Assembly: GCA_002347285.1 (NCBI GenBank)
Contig: DDXW01000010.1
Coordinates: forward strand, 1-14,913
DNA: 14,913 nucleotides
DNA from: Rhodocyclaceae bacterium UBA2250
GTDB lineage: Bacteria > Pseudomonadota > Gammaproteobacteria > Burkholderiales > Rhodocyclaceae
Reading direction: 5' to 3'
This document shows positions 1-7,531 of this stretch, piece after piece. A program made the position numbers and the translations under genes. Position 1 is the first letter of the stretch; each line of letters opens with the position of its first letter. The notes below the pieces were generated by a model that saw nothing but the letters and a program-made list of their open reading frames with translations, did not search any database and was not told the origin of the DNA.

Positions 1-2
1 CA

Positions 3-98
3 GAAAAATCGGGGCCGGCGCACGACAAGATGATTAAGAGCTGGCGTCCGCCGACGAAGTCCGAGCTGGAAGCCATGGACGCAATCACGATTGAATGA
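3..98 (+). CDS. C-terminal end of an unidentified protein (partial)
   Basis: An open frame enters from the left edge and ends at the TGA at 96-98. The visible 31 residues are hydrophilic and charged, ending in MDAITIE, and match nothing I recognise. The next gene (virB6/trbL-like) has its ribosome binding site, GAGGAG, overlapping this stop codon, so the two are probably co-transcribed. In many type IV secretion operons the gene before virB6 encodes the VirB5 pilus-tip protein or an entry-exclusion lipoprotein. That is a guess from position only. Confidence 0.5.
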   Translation, partial: EKSGPAHDKMIKSWRPPTKSELEAMDAITIE

Positions 99-108
99 GG
101 AGTAGGCC

Positions 109-1038
109 GTGGATCTGTCTGTCGTAACTCTCATTTTGACCTCCGCAACTCGCCATGCCACGGCGATGGCGCCGCGGTTGGTCGACGCTGGCCTGAGTCT
201 GCTCACTGGCCTTGCAGTCATCGCCGTTAGCTGGAGAATGCTGACAAGCATTTTGTCTGGTAAAGATGTGCGCGGCATGCTGGCCGATGTGCTGATCCCC
301 GGCGTCACGATCGGCGTGATTGCCTACCTGATCCGCGATCTTGATCAGCTATCGTTCAGCTTTCTCGCCGGCATCGACTGGATCGCCAATACGCTGACCG
401 AAACCCCGGCCGGCAGCAGCCCACTCGATGCCGCGCTCGGCGCGCAAGCCAAGCTTGCGCTCGCGGTCTGGGAGGCTATTTCTGCAGACTCGCCCGGCTG
501 GTGGGAGTGGCTGACAAACACATCCGGCGGCATCGGCACGCTTGTCATGCGACTGCTGACGGTTGCCGTCATGGCGCTTGTGATGGCGATCACTGTCGGC
601 ATGTTCATCATGTCGCAAGTCTTGGCCGGCGTGGCGATCGCTCTCGGTCCGATCTTTCTACCGTTTCTTGTGCTTAAGCAGCTGTCGTTCATTGCCAACG
701 GCTGGATCAAATTCCTGTTCACCGCCGGCACCATGAAAATTATTGGCCTCACGATGATTTCGTTCGGCGCGGCCATGGCCGGGGATTTAAACACCTTGGC
801 TGCTAACGTCGTCGCGGACAAAGCCGCCGAGCTTAATTTCTCCGCAGCGGTCGCAATGCTGGCGGTGAGTTGCGTGATGCTGATGCTCAGCTTGCAGATA
901 CCTAGCATCGCGAGCGGTCTCGTTAGTGGATCCATCGGTGCAGCCTTCGATACCTCGCCCGTGACCGGCGCGGCCAGTGGCGCAGTAAAGGCAGCGCGGG
1001 CCTCGAAAACCGTAGCCGACCGCATCTCGAAATCTTGA
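109..1038 (+). CDS. virB6: VirB6/TrbL-family type IV secretion channel protein
   Basis: This is a 309-aa polytopic inner-membrane protein of the VirB6/TrbL type, the part of the conjugation channel in contact with the DNA in transit. Hydrophobic segments lie at about residues 33-50, 62-76, 148-188 (long enough for two spans), 203-226 and 246-264. The hydrophilic loop between the second and third carries several Trp residues, as in the family. The length fits VirB6 (about 295 aa) and TrwI (about 340 aa). The start is a GTG with GAGGAG six to eight bases upstream. No virB8, virB9 or virB10 follows, so virB6 seems to close the secretion operon, as trbL nearly does in IncP plasmids. The family call is firm from topology and context; VirB6 versus TrbL is not separable here. 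Confidence 0.82.
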   Translation: MDLSVVTLILTSATRHATAMAPRLVDAGLSLLTGLAVIAVSWRMLTSILSGKDVRGMLADVLIPGVTIGVIAYLIRDLDQLSFSFLAGIDWIANTLTETPAGSSPLDAALGAQAKLALAVWEAISADSPGWWEWLTNTSGGIGTLVMRLLTVAVMALVMAITVGMFIMSQVLAGVAIALGPIFLPFLVLKQLSFIANGWIKFLFTAGTMKIIGLTMISFGAAMAGDLNTLAANVVADKAAELNFSAAVAMLAVSCVMLMLSLQIPSIASGLVSGSIGAAFDTSPVTGAASGAVKAARASKTVADRISKS

Positions 1039-1059
1039 AAAACTCCAGGAGCACAAGCC

Positions 1060-1581
1060 ATGCAATTTCCTCAATACCAGCAAACCTTTCTTGAAAGAAT
1101 CATCGCGCGCGTTTTGCCGGAAATCGCGCAGCATCTCGACCCGGTCTGTAAAAAGACTTTCTGGAATTGTCAGCCCTGGAAGGGCGCGGAGCGCACTGTC
1201 GAGACACGCAGCGGCTCGCGGCAGGTTGCGGGAATCATTCAGGGCCGTGGGCGCGTGCTCGATCTGTTTCATCACGCTGACGCGAGCATCGAGGTGACTT
1301 TCGGGCACGGCAAATTCGCAAGCCGTTTGAGCGAGGGCACAATCGTTCATGACTGGCTTCCCGCTGGCAAAGATCATGCGCCGATCATCAGCGCGCCGTC
1401 GCAGCGACTCATCCGCGACTTTTCTGAATCGTGCTTCGCGATCCGGTTGTACTCGACCGTACAGCCGGGAGGGGTGGTCGCCACACCGCAACTGAATCCG
1501 CGCGATCTCGTCGCCTACCAGATTCTCGCTCTTGACGATGATGGGCGAGAAGGGGTTGCGGTCAAGATCGAGCGCGCCTGA
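1060..1581 (+). CDS. Hypothetical protein, 173 aa
   Basis: Starts at ATG 1060 with AGGAG at 1047-1051 and ends just before the repeat array. It has no signal peptide or membrane span and reads as a mixed alpha/beta soluble protein. It contains a 'DLFHHADASIEVTFGHG' stretch and the tail '...EGVAVKIERA'. I do not recognise a family. It lies 21 bp after virB6 on the same strand, so it is probably the last gene of the transfer operon. A cytoplasmic accessory role in transfer is possible but nothing in the sequence shows it. Confidence 0.7.
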   Translation: MQFPQYQQTFLERIIARVLPEIAQHLDPVCKKTFWNCQPWKGAERTVETRSGSRQVAGIIQGRGRVLDLFHHADASIEVTFGHGKFASRLSEGTIVHDWLPAGKDHAPIISAPSQRLIRDFSESCFAIRLYSTVQPGGVVATPQLNPRDLVAYQILALDDDGREGVAVKIERA

Positions 1582-1767
1582 CAACTTCGAACGCTTGAGG
1601 TGCAACTTCGAACGGTTGAGTGCAAATCGCTAAGGTGGGGCAGGGAAGGGCGTGCAACTTTTAACGTTTCAGGTGCAACTTCGTACCGCTCAGGTACAAG
1701 TTTGCAAGGCGCGCCCTCTCCCTGTGCAACTCGATACGCTTGAGGTACAGCTTCGAGCGTTTGAGTG
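1582..1767. repeat. Iteron-like array of 20-21-bp repeats in three pairs
   Basis: Six units resemble CAACTTCGAACG followed by CTTGAGGTG. They lie at 1582-1602, 1603-1622, 1655-1675, 1676-1696, 1727-1747 and 1748-1767. The units form three tandem pairs whose starts are 73 and 72 bp apart. Each pair is followed by a decayed CAA-(A/G)-T piece and a spacer of about 30 bp. The 21-bp length is two helical turns, as in plasmid replication iterons or multi-site operators. There is no replication protein in the window to pair it with. Read in one frame the units also give a seven-residue pattern (V-Q-L-R-T-L-E), but a frame change between pairs and the lack of a start argue against a gene. Confidence 0.75.
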
Positions 1768-1804
1768 CAAGTCAGGACGGAGCACTCCTCAACCCGCAAC
1801 CCCA

Positions 1805-1824
1805 GTGCCCGCTAAAGCGGGCAC
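1805..1824. repeat. Perfect 9-bp hairpin, dispersed-palindrome type
   Basis: GTGCCCGCT and AGCGGGCAC pair perfectly around a two-base AA loop. No T-run follows, so it is not a standard intrinsic terminator. Palindromes of this sequence type, flanked by CCA and CCAG, are scattered through intergenic regions of many proteobacteria. Their spurious translation 'PVPAKAGTQ' is common in databases. I recall this from general knowledge and could not check it here. Confidence 0.6.
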
Positions 1825-1866
1825 CCAGAACTATAAGGCTTCGGCCGCTGCGCGTCCTCGCCACAG

Positions 1867-1885
1867 ACCCCACGCACCGTGGGGT
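1867..1885. repeat. Perfect 8-bp inverted repeat
   Basis: ACCCCACG and CGTGGGGT pair around a CAC loop. It lies in the non-coding stretch between the repeat array and the mobilisation operon. No T-run follows. Its role is unknown. Confidence 0.5.
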
Positions 1886-1970
1886 GCTACGGCGCGCCTT
1901 CGGCACGCCTGAAACCACCGCGCAATCAACCGCCTGAGCGTCCGACAACCATGCTCGAAAAGTCGTTCAC

Positions 1971-2042
1971 CTGTCTGACAGTCTGACAAATCAGCCGCCA
2001 TCAGCCTGCGATAGCCGCGTTTGCAGGCTTTCCGCGTCAGAC
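1971..2042. other. Candidate transfer origin (oriT) / relaxosome binding region
   Basis: Several small symmetric elements crowd into 72 bp just upstream of the mobilisation operon, where MOBF plasmids of the R388 type carry oriT. CTGTC-T-GACAG (1971-1981) is a palindrome. GTCTGACA occurs twice in tandem (1973-1980, 1981-1988) and its inverse GTCAGAC lies at 2036-2042. Between them AGCCTGC (2003-2009) pairs with GCAGGCT (2023-2029) around a 13-nt loop containing GATAGCC. The R388 nick site is followed by ATAGCC, so the resemblance is suggestive but short. The strand it lies on may not match the R388 arrangement. Confidence 0.35.
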
Positions 2043-2076
2043 GGCATTTCTTGGCCGCGTCCCTGCATCTATGTGC

Positions 2077-2090
2077 ATGGCAAGTGCCAT
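2077..2090. promoter_or_regulatory. 14-bp palindrome upstream of the mobilisation operon (possible operator)
   Basis: ATGGCA-AG-TGCCAT is a perfect inverted repeat ending 16 bp before the first start codon of the mobilisation operon. Its size and position suit an operator for self-repression. In R388 the ribbon-helix-helix protein TrwA binds near oriT and represses trwABC; the small protein encoded at 2297-2569 could do the same here. That link is inference. Confidence 0.4.
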
Positions 2091-2106
2091 TCATTGGAGA
2101 CCAGAC

Positions 2107-2304
2107 ATGAAAACCCCTACGCAGATCGAATCGAAGATCCACCAGCTGCAGCAGCAGCTCCAGAAGGCGCGCCAGCGCGAGCGCGAGCAACGTCTCGCTC
2201 GTCTCCTGTCCGCGCTGGGCAAGTCACACCTTACCGACGATGAAGCGGTCGCCGCGATCGAGGCTGCTGGCCTGGTGAAGAAAGAGGGCCGTGCTCATGG
2301 CTGA
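2107..2304 (+). CDS. Small coiled-coil mobilisation accessory protein (TraD/TraC-like)
   Basis: A 65-aa protein. The first half is a charged, Gln-rich helix (IESKIHQLQQQLQKARQRER) that reads as a coiled coil. The second half resembles the small TraD-type mobilisation proteins (leucine-rich 'ARLLSALG', then 'AAIEAAGLVKKE'). ATG 2107 is chosen over an upstream ATG at 2071 because GGAGA sits six bases before it, and the upstream start would place the palindrome at 2077-2090 inside the gene. Its last eight bases overlap the next gene (ATGGCTGA). The family assignment is tentative; an operon position ahead of the relaxase genes supports a role in mobilisation. Confidence 0.65.
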   Translation: MKTPTQIESKIHQLQQQLQKARQREREQRLARLLSALGKSHLTDDEAVAAIEAAGLVKKEGRAHG

Positions 2305-2569
2305 AAAAATCAAGATCGCGGTACGTCTCGATCGCGAGGATTGTCGATGGCTGGAAGCCCGGGCAACAGCGGAAAGCAAAACCGCGAGCGCCATTATCCG
2401 TGAAGCAATCTCGACGGCAAGAAGTCAGGAAATGGTGCTTGCCCGTCTCGACAAAATCGAAGCCGAGCAGGCGGCCGTCCTTGAAAAAATCGACAAGCTG
2501 GGGCGGCTGAATAGTGAGGCGGCGAGGCAAATTCTCGCGAAATTCGACGAGTGGGGAGGCGGGCAATGA
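2297..2569 (+). CDS. trwA: Ribbon-helix-helix relaxosome accessory protein, TrwA-like
   Basis: A 90-aa protein with a ribbon-helix-helix N-terminus: the strand 'KIKIAVRLD', then two helices containing 'CRWLEARATAESKTASAIIREAI'-like spacing (residues about 4-40). A helical coiled-coil tail follows at 45-85. TrwA of R388 (121 aa) has a similar plan: it binds oriT, helps TrwC nick, stimulates TrwB and represses its own operon. The start is ATG 2297, since GAGGG at 2284-2288 is eight bases away; the GTG at 2291 would be too close. The stop overlaps the next start (ATGA at 2566). The symbol rests on the operon order; a MobC-type or other RHH accessory protein is the alternative. Confidence 0.65.
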   Translation: MAEKIKIAVRLDREDCRWLEARATAESKTASAIIREAISTARSQEMVLARLDKIEAEQAAVLEKIDKLGRLNSEAARQILAKFDEWGGGQ

Positions 2570-4371
2570 TTACAAAGAGCTGGTGGGAAAACTGGCGTTT
2601 CCGCATGAAGCTCGCCGCATTTTGCGGAGCCGCTGCCGCAGCCTCGGCGTCGATTCTGCCGGCGGTGAAAGCGAACGAAACAGCGCGCGGCTGGTACTTC
2701 GAGTATCTGAAAACTTCCGCGATGGTCGAGTCCGGTTTTGCTGAATTCGGCGGTCGCGCCCGCAATGGTCAGCCGCACGCCGACTGGCTGGCCGGAATCT
2801 GCGGCAAGTATCCCGAGGCCTGCCAAGAATTCTCGGAAAGCGCGCGGCGGCATTTCGTGATTTACCCTGCGGCGGCTGGCGGTGGAACCGTTGTTTCCCT
2901 GCTGGCGCTCTTCGCCTATTTCGGCAGGCCGAAGAAGAAAGACGAAGAGCACCGGCGCGGCGCGCGCGCGGTCGATGCAAAGCAACTGCGGCACCATCTT
3001 CGGAAAGAAAAGAGCGACATCGTGCTCGGCGGCGTGCCGATTCCGGTCGCCGATGAACCGCGCAATCTGCTGCTCGCCGGTTCGCCCGGATCCGGCAAAT
3101 CCGTCGCCATCAACACGATCTTGAAAGTGCTGCGCGATCGCGGCGATCGCGTGATCGTCGTCGACGCAGGAGGCCAATTTGTCGAGAAGTGGGCGCGGGC
3201 GGGCGACGTATTGCTCAATCCGTTCGACGCGCGCGGCCGGGCATGGTCGCCCTTCGCGGAGGGCGACCAGCCGTGGGAGATCGAGGCCATGGCAAGGTCG
3301 CTTGTGCCGCCTGGCGAGGGGAGCGACGCCATCTGGCAGGATCTCGCCTTCCAGGTCATGTCCGGCCTGCTCGAACAACTTCGCGCGCGCGGCCTGGCGA
3401 CGAACGAGGCCTTGGCGCACTTCGCCGCCGGCGCCGATGCCGAAGCGCTCGCCGAGGTGCTGGACGGGCACCCGGCGAAAGCCCTCGTTTCCAGCGGTTC
3501 CGCTGCCACCATCGGATCGATCCTGACGAACCTCACCCGGGCGGCGGCGGGCTTTCGCTACCTGCATCCGGAGGCTGGCGAGAATGGGTTTTCCATCACG
3601 GACTGGGTGAGGGGCGAGGGCTCGGGGTGGCTGTTCCTAAGCTACGAAATCGACCAGCGCGCCGCCCTCAAGACCATCATTGCCTCTCAGCTTGATCTGG
3701 TTTGCCGCGCCGTTCTCGGCCTGCGGCCGGACGACAAGCGCCGCGTCTGGCTCATCGTCGACGAGCTGCCGCTGCTGGGCAAGGTTGCCTCCATCGTCGA
3801 GTTTTTGACCAATGCCAGGAAATACGGTGGCTGCGCGGTGCTGGGCATCCAGGCGCTTTCTCAGAATCGCGAGATCTATGGTCGCGAAGGCTCACAGACC
3901 ATGCTCGCCTGCCTGCCTTCTCAACTGATCCTGCGAACACCAGACCCTGAAACGGCCGACATGATGAGCAAGCTCATCGGTGAGGCGGAAATCAGCCGGC
4001 ACACCGAAAGCGAAGGGCGGACGGAGCACGGCGTCAGCAAGAACCGTCAGGAGCAGATCGCCAATACGCGCGTGGTCATGCCGGCGGAACTACAGACCCT
4101 TCCTGATCTGGTCGGCTACCTGAACCTCTATGGCGACCGACCGGTCGCGCGCGTCAAGCTCGAGATTCCGAAGCTCGCGAACTCCGGCAACCCGCCATTC
4201 AAGCCGCGCCAGCTGCCCCCGCGCCGGCCGTTCGTCATGCCGGCTGGCCAGGCAGAGGCATCTATCCGCAAGCCGCCGGAAAAAAAGGCAGCAGCAGCGC
4301 CGGAGGCGCAACCCGTCCCGGCACCCACACCCACGGCCGCCAAACAAGCTGACGGCCTCGATTGGAGCTAA
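2566..4371 (+). CDS. trwB: Type IV coupling protein, TrwB/TraD family ATPase
   Basis: A 601-aa inner-membrane ATPase that links the relaxosome to the secretion channel and helps pump the strand. Two membrane spans lie near residues 14-36 and 100-118, then a cytoplasmic ATPase domain. Walker A is GSPGSGKS at 172-179 and Walker B is LIVDELP at 396-402. 'ILRTPDPETADMMSKLIGE' and 'NARKYGGCAVLGIQALSQ' match the TraD/TrwB ring domain. The last 40 residues are Pro/Ala-rich and disordered. R388 TrwB is 507 aa, so this one is longer, partly through that tail. ATG 2566 has GGAGG seven bases upstream and overlaps the previous stop. The relaxase gene starts three bases after its own stop, so the genes are surely co-translated. 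Confidence 0.9.
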   Translation: MITKSWWENWRFRMKLAAFCGAAAAASASILPAVKANETARGWYFEYLKTSAMVESGFAEFGGRARNGQPHADWLAGICGKYPEACQEFSESARRHFVIYPAAAGGGTVVSLLALFAYFGRPKKKDEEHRRGARAVDAKQLRHHLRKEKSDIVLGGVPIPVADEPRNLLLAGSPGSGKSVAINTILKVLRDRGDRVIVVDAGGQFVEKWARAGDVLLNPFDARGRAWSPFAEGDQPWEIEAMARSLVPPGEGSDAIWQDLAFQVMSGLLEQLRARGLATNEALAHFAAGADAEALAEVLDGHPAKALVSSGSAATIGSILTNLTRAAAGFRYLHPEAGENGFSITDWVRGEGSGWLFLSYEIDQRAALKTIIASQLDLVCRAVLGLRPDDKRRVWLIVDELPLLGKVASIVEFLTNARKYGGCAVLGIQALSQNREIYGREGSQTMLACLPSQLILRTPDPETADMMSKLIGEAEISRHTESEGRTEHGVSKNRQEQIANTRVVMPAELQTLPDLVGYLNLYGDRPVARVKLEIPKLANSGNPPFKPRQLPPRRPFVMPAGQAEASIRKPPEKKAAAAPEAQPVPAPTPTAAKQADGLDWS

Positions 4372-4374
4372 CAA

Positions 4375-7077
4375 ATGGTCGCGAGCCTCAAAGCCGTAGA
4401 AAACCCTGCCGCCGCCGGCAGCTACTTCTCAAAGGTCGATGATTACTACCGAGGGCAGGAATCCGCCCCCACATCCTGGCAAGGCAGCGGCGCAGCCGCC
4501 CTCGGCCTGGCCAGCGAGGTCGATGCCAAGGCCTTCACGGAATTGCTCGAAGGCAAGCTGCCCGATGGCCAGATGCTCGGTCGGATCGGGCAGGACGGCC
4601 AGATCGAACACAAGCCCGGCTGGGATCTGACGTTCAGCGCGCCGAAGTCGGTTTCCATCATGGCGCTGGTCGCCGGCGACGATCGCCTGATCGCCGCCCA
4701 CGAAGAAGCGGTCCGGGAGACGCTGGCCTGGCTGGAACGCGAAGCGGCCGTGACGCGCGTCAAGGAGCGCGGCGGCGAGGCGCAGATCGTCCAGACTGGA
4801 AATCTGGCCATCGCCACCTTCCGGCACGCCACCAGCCGCGAGCAGCAGCCGCAGGTACACACGCACTCCGTCATCCTCAACATGACGCAACGCGAGGACG
4901 GCAAATGGCGCAGCCTCGAAAGCCGCGCCATCTACCGCCTGCAGATGGAGGCCGGCGAGCGCTACCGGGCATCCTTGGCCGCGAAGAGCGCGCGGCTGGG
5001 TTACGCGACCGAACGGACGAAGGTCGCGGAGCAGGTCGGTTTCGAGCTCGCCGGCGTGCCGCCCGGCCTGATGGATCACTTCTCGAAGCGGAGCCAGCAG
5101 ATCGAGTCGGCGCTGGCGGCGCGCGGCAAGACCCTCGAAACCGCGTCGCCGGCCGAGATCGAGATCGCCAAGCTCGCCACCCGCAAAGGCAAGGAGGCGA
5201 CCGACCACGCCGCCCTGCGCGCGGCATGGCAGGCCGAAGCGAAGGCGCAGGGCGTGGATCTGGAATCCCTGCGCCTGCAGGCCATGCAGTCTGACGGCAT
5301 CGACCTGAACGGACAGGAGGCCGCTGCTCGCGCAGTCACCGAAGCAGCACAGCACCTCAGTGAACGTGAAGCGCGCTTTTCCGCACACGATCTGATGAAC
5401 GAGGCCCGCCGGCTGGCCATGGGCAGCGCCGCCGACGAGCAGATCGAGGCCGCGATCGGGCAGGCGGTCGACGCCGGCGCGCTGGTCGAGCGCCAGACGC
5501 GGACGTTCGACTACCGCACCGGACAAATCATCGAGGGCGCGGGCTTCGCCACGCGCGAAGCCGTTGAAACCGAGCGCCAAATGCTCGAAGCCGCGGCGCG
5601 CGCGCAGGGCGCTGCGCAGCCGTTGAGCATCGACACGGCGGCCGTCCTCTTGAAACGGCGCATCGAGACCGGCTACGCCTTCAACGAGGGGCAGGCGAAG
5701 GCCGTCGAGGGGATCCTGACGAGCACCGACCGGATCAACCTCGTGCAGGGCTTTGCCGGCACCGCCAAAACCAACTCCGTGCTCGCCGCCGTCGCCGCCG
5801 AGGCGCGGGCGAAGGGCGAGCGCGTCACGGCGATCGCGCCGACCGCCAGCGCGGCCGAGACGCTGGGCAAGGCGATCGAGGCGCCGGCCGCGACAGTCGC
5901 GAAGCACGTCAACCAGAAGGAACGCGCCGGCGGACTGTGGGTTGTGGACGAGGCCTCGATGGTGTCCGCGAAGGACATGGCGCGCCTGCTCAAACAGGCC
6001 GAGCAGGCGGGCGCCCGCGTGGTGCTGGTCGGCGACGCCAAGCAGCTGGGATCGGTCGAGGCCGGCGCCGCCTTCCGCCAGCTGCAGACCGAATCCAGCC
6101 TCAAAACCCACGTCCTGGACGAGATCGTGCGGCAAGACAACAAGGCGACGCGCGAGGCCGTCTATGAGGCGATCAACGGCAACGCCGCCGCCGCCCTGGA
6201 GAAGCTCCAGCAGGGCGGTGGTTCCGTCCGCGAACTGGCGACCCGCGAGGAGCGCGTCGCGGCCATCGCCGATGAATACAGCCGGCAGGATGCGGTGGAC
6301 AGGGCGGAGAGCATCGTCATCGCGCCTGGCAAGGATGACCGGCAGGAGCTCAACGAAGCGATCCGGCAGCGTCTCAAGGCCGCCGGCGAGCTTTATGGCG
6401 AGGCGGTGAAGGCCGAGACCCTTGTCACCAAGGATCTGACCGAGACCCAAGCCCGCCGCGCCGAGAACTACCAGGCCGGCGACGTGCTGAAAGCAGGGCG
6501 CGCTTACAAGCGCTGGGACATCGCGGCCGGCGATTACCTGCGCGTCAAGAGCATCGACGCGCAGACGAATCGCCTGATCGTCGAGCACAAGGGGCGCGAG
6601 ATCGAGATCAACCCGCGAACCGCGAAGCGGTTCCAGACGTTCGAGGCCGAGAGCCCCGAGCTCATGGCCGGCGACCGGATCATCCTCAAGGCAAACGATC
6701 GGGATCTGAATCACGAGAACGGGCAGGCGGCGGAGGTGGTCGGGGTCGACGCCGGCAAGGCGACGATCCGGCTGGAGAACGGCGAAGTCCAGACGCTCGA
6801 CCTCGCCGCGCGCCGGCACCAGCATTGGACGCACGGCTACGCGCAGACGGCCCACGAGGCGCAGGGCAGGACGTGCCGGCGCGTCTTCGTGCATGCCGAG
6901 TCCTCGCGCCTCAATCTCACGAATCAGCAGAGCTTCTACGTGGCGATCAGCCGGGCGAAGGAGGCCGCGCACGTCTTCACCGACAGCGCGAAGGATCTGG
7001 GCTTCGCCGTCGCCCAGTGCAGCGGACAGAAGGCGCAGGCGCTTATGACGAAGCACGAACAAGGCTTGAGCCTGTAA
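4375..7077 (+). CDS. trwC: MOBF conjugative relaxase/helicase, TrwC family
   Basis: A 900-aa bifunctional enzyme that nicks oriT, stays bound to the 5' end and unwinds the strand for transfer. Relaxase domain (about 1-300): catalytic tyrosines at Y17 and Y24 (also Y25), corresponding to TrwC Y18 and Y26, and a metal-binding histidine triad at H151, H162 and H164 in 'FRHATSRE...VHTH'. 'LTFSAPKSVS' is the TrwC signature. RecD-like helicase domain: Walker A GFAGTAKT at 459-466, Walker B VVDEASM at 523, 'LVGDAKQLGSVEAG', and motif VI 'FYVAISRAKEA'. The third glycine of Walker A is alanine. The length is close to TrwC (966 aa). GGAG at 4363-4366 serves as ribosome binding site inside the end of trwB. 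Confidence 0.93.
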   Translation: MVASLKAVENPAAAGSYFSKVDDYYRGQESAPTSWQGSGAAALGLASEVDAKAFTELLEGKLPDGQMLGRIGQDGQIEHKPGWDLTFSAPKSVSIMALVAGDDRLIAAHEEAVRETLAWLEREAAVTRVKERGGEAQIVQTGNLAIATFRHATSREQQPQVHTHSVILNMTQREDGKWRSLESRAIYRLQMEAGERYRASLAAKSARLGYATERTKVAEQVGFELAGVPPGLMDHFSKRSQQIESALAARGKTLETASPAEIEIAKLATRKGKEATDHAALRAAWQAEAKAQGVDLESLRLQAMQSDGIDLNGQEAAARAVTEAAQHLSEREARFSAHDLMNEARRLAMGSAADEQIEAAIGQAVDAGALVERQTRTFDYRTGQIIEGAGFATREAVETERQMLEAAARAQGAAQPLSIDTAAVLLKRRIETGYAFNEGQAKAVEGILTSTDRINLVQGFAGTAKTNSVLAAVAAEARAKGERVTAIAPTASAAETLGKAIEAPAATVAKHVNQKERAGGLWVVDEASMVSAKDMARLLKQAEQAGARVVLVGDAKQLGSVEAGAAFRQLQTESSLKTHVLDEIVRQDNKATREAVYEAINGNAAAALEKLQQGGGSVRELATREERVAAIADEYSRQDAVDRAESIVIAPGKDDRQELNEAIRQRLKAAGELYGEAVKAETLVTKDLTETQARRAENYQAGDVLKAGRAYKRWDIAAGDYLRVKSIDAQTNRLIVEHKGREIEINPRTAKRFQTFEAESPELMAGDRIILKANDRDLNHENGQAAEVVGVDAGKATIRLENGEVQTLDLAARRHQHWTHGYAQTAHEAQGRTCRRVFVHAESSRLNLTNQQSFYVAISRAKEAAHVFTDSAKDLGFAVAQCSGQKAQALMTKHEQGLSL

Positions 7078-7088
7078 TGGAGACCACG

Positions 7089-7466
7089 ATGACCGAAAAA
7101 CAATACCGCGAAGACTTTGGCAGGCTTGTCCTGGAGCACATACAGGACGCTCTCGGCGACGCCGAGTGGCGCCGCCTGCGCGCCCTGGTCGCGGATCGGC
7201 GACGCTGGATGATCGGCGCCGAAGAGCCCGATCTGGCCCTGGATATTTCGCCCGAGGCGCTGGTAGATACGGCAATCAGCGAAGACGCCATCGCGATCGG
7301 CCGGATCCTCGAAGGGCCGTTTCGTCCCATCAGGATTGGGGAGATCGGCGGCGAGTCTGTTTTTTATCTCGATGGGCAGGGCGTCTATCTGTGGATGCCC
7401 GACGAGGACGTGCCGATCACGCTTTCGTTGTGGATCACACACCCGGCCTATCCGCCGGGCTGGTGA
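7089..7466 (+). CDS. Hypothetical protein, 125 aa, coupled to the relaxase gene
   Basis: An acidic soluble protein with a helical N-terminal half ('FGRLVLEHIQDALGDAEWRRLRALVADRRRW' pattern) and a beta-rich C-terminus ('GESVFYLDGQGVYLWMPDED'). No family recognised. Two starts are possible: ATG 7077, which overlaps the relaxase stop (TAATG), and ATG 7089, which has GGAG at 7079-7082 at good distance; I chose 7089. Tight coupling to the relaxase suggests a transfer-related function, but none is visible. Confidence 0.65.
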   Translation: MTEKQYREDFGRLVLEHIQDALGDAEWRRLRALVADRRRWMIGAEEPDLALDISPEALVDTAISEDAIAIGRILEGPFRPIRIGEIGGESVFYLDGQGVYLWMPDEDVPITLSLWITHPAYPPGW

Positions 7467-7531
7467 GTCAATGGCCGCCATTAGTCATTTATTTGACGGG
7501 CGATGTTGCCTATCTTCATAGGAGAAACAAC

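Noticed and set aside
345..1061. A 238-aa minus-strand open frame opposite virB6
   Set aside because: It is the antisense shadow of a membrane protein gene; its hydrophobic-to-Ala/Thr composition is explained by that.
1582..1767. A CRISPR array
   Set aside because: The units are 20-21 bp, imperfect and directly adjacent within pairs, with only two intervening stretches of about 30 bp and no cas genes.
1805..1824. An intrinsic terminator for the virB6 operon
   Set aside because: The stem is strong but the following bases are CCAGAACTATAAGG, with no T-run.
1652..1912. An 86-aa open frame across the repeat array and hairpins
   Set aside because: It begins inside the repeat array without a proper ribosome binding site and ends by translating two palindromes ('PVPAKAGTQ'), a known type of spurious protein.
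2425..3567. A 380-aa minus-strand open frame opposite the coupling-protein gene
   Set aside because: It covers the Walker A region of an obvious ATPase on the other strand and has no start signal or recognisable content.
4429..7275. A 948-aa open frame on the minus strand opposite the relaxase gene
   Set aside because: Its product is Arg/Leu/Gly/Asp-rich with no domain, and it mirrors the codon bias of the relaxase gene, which has every expected motif. Long antisense frames are common in GC-rich genes.
7493..7520. A sigma-70 promoter (TTGACG ... TATCTT or TTCATA) before 7532
   Set aside because: Spacing to TATCTT is only 12 bp, and TTCATA at 16 bp is a poor -10, so I did not list it.
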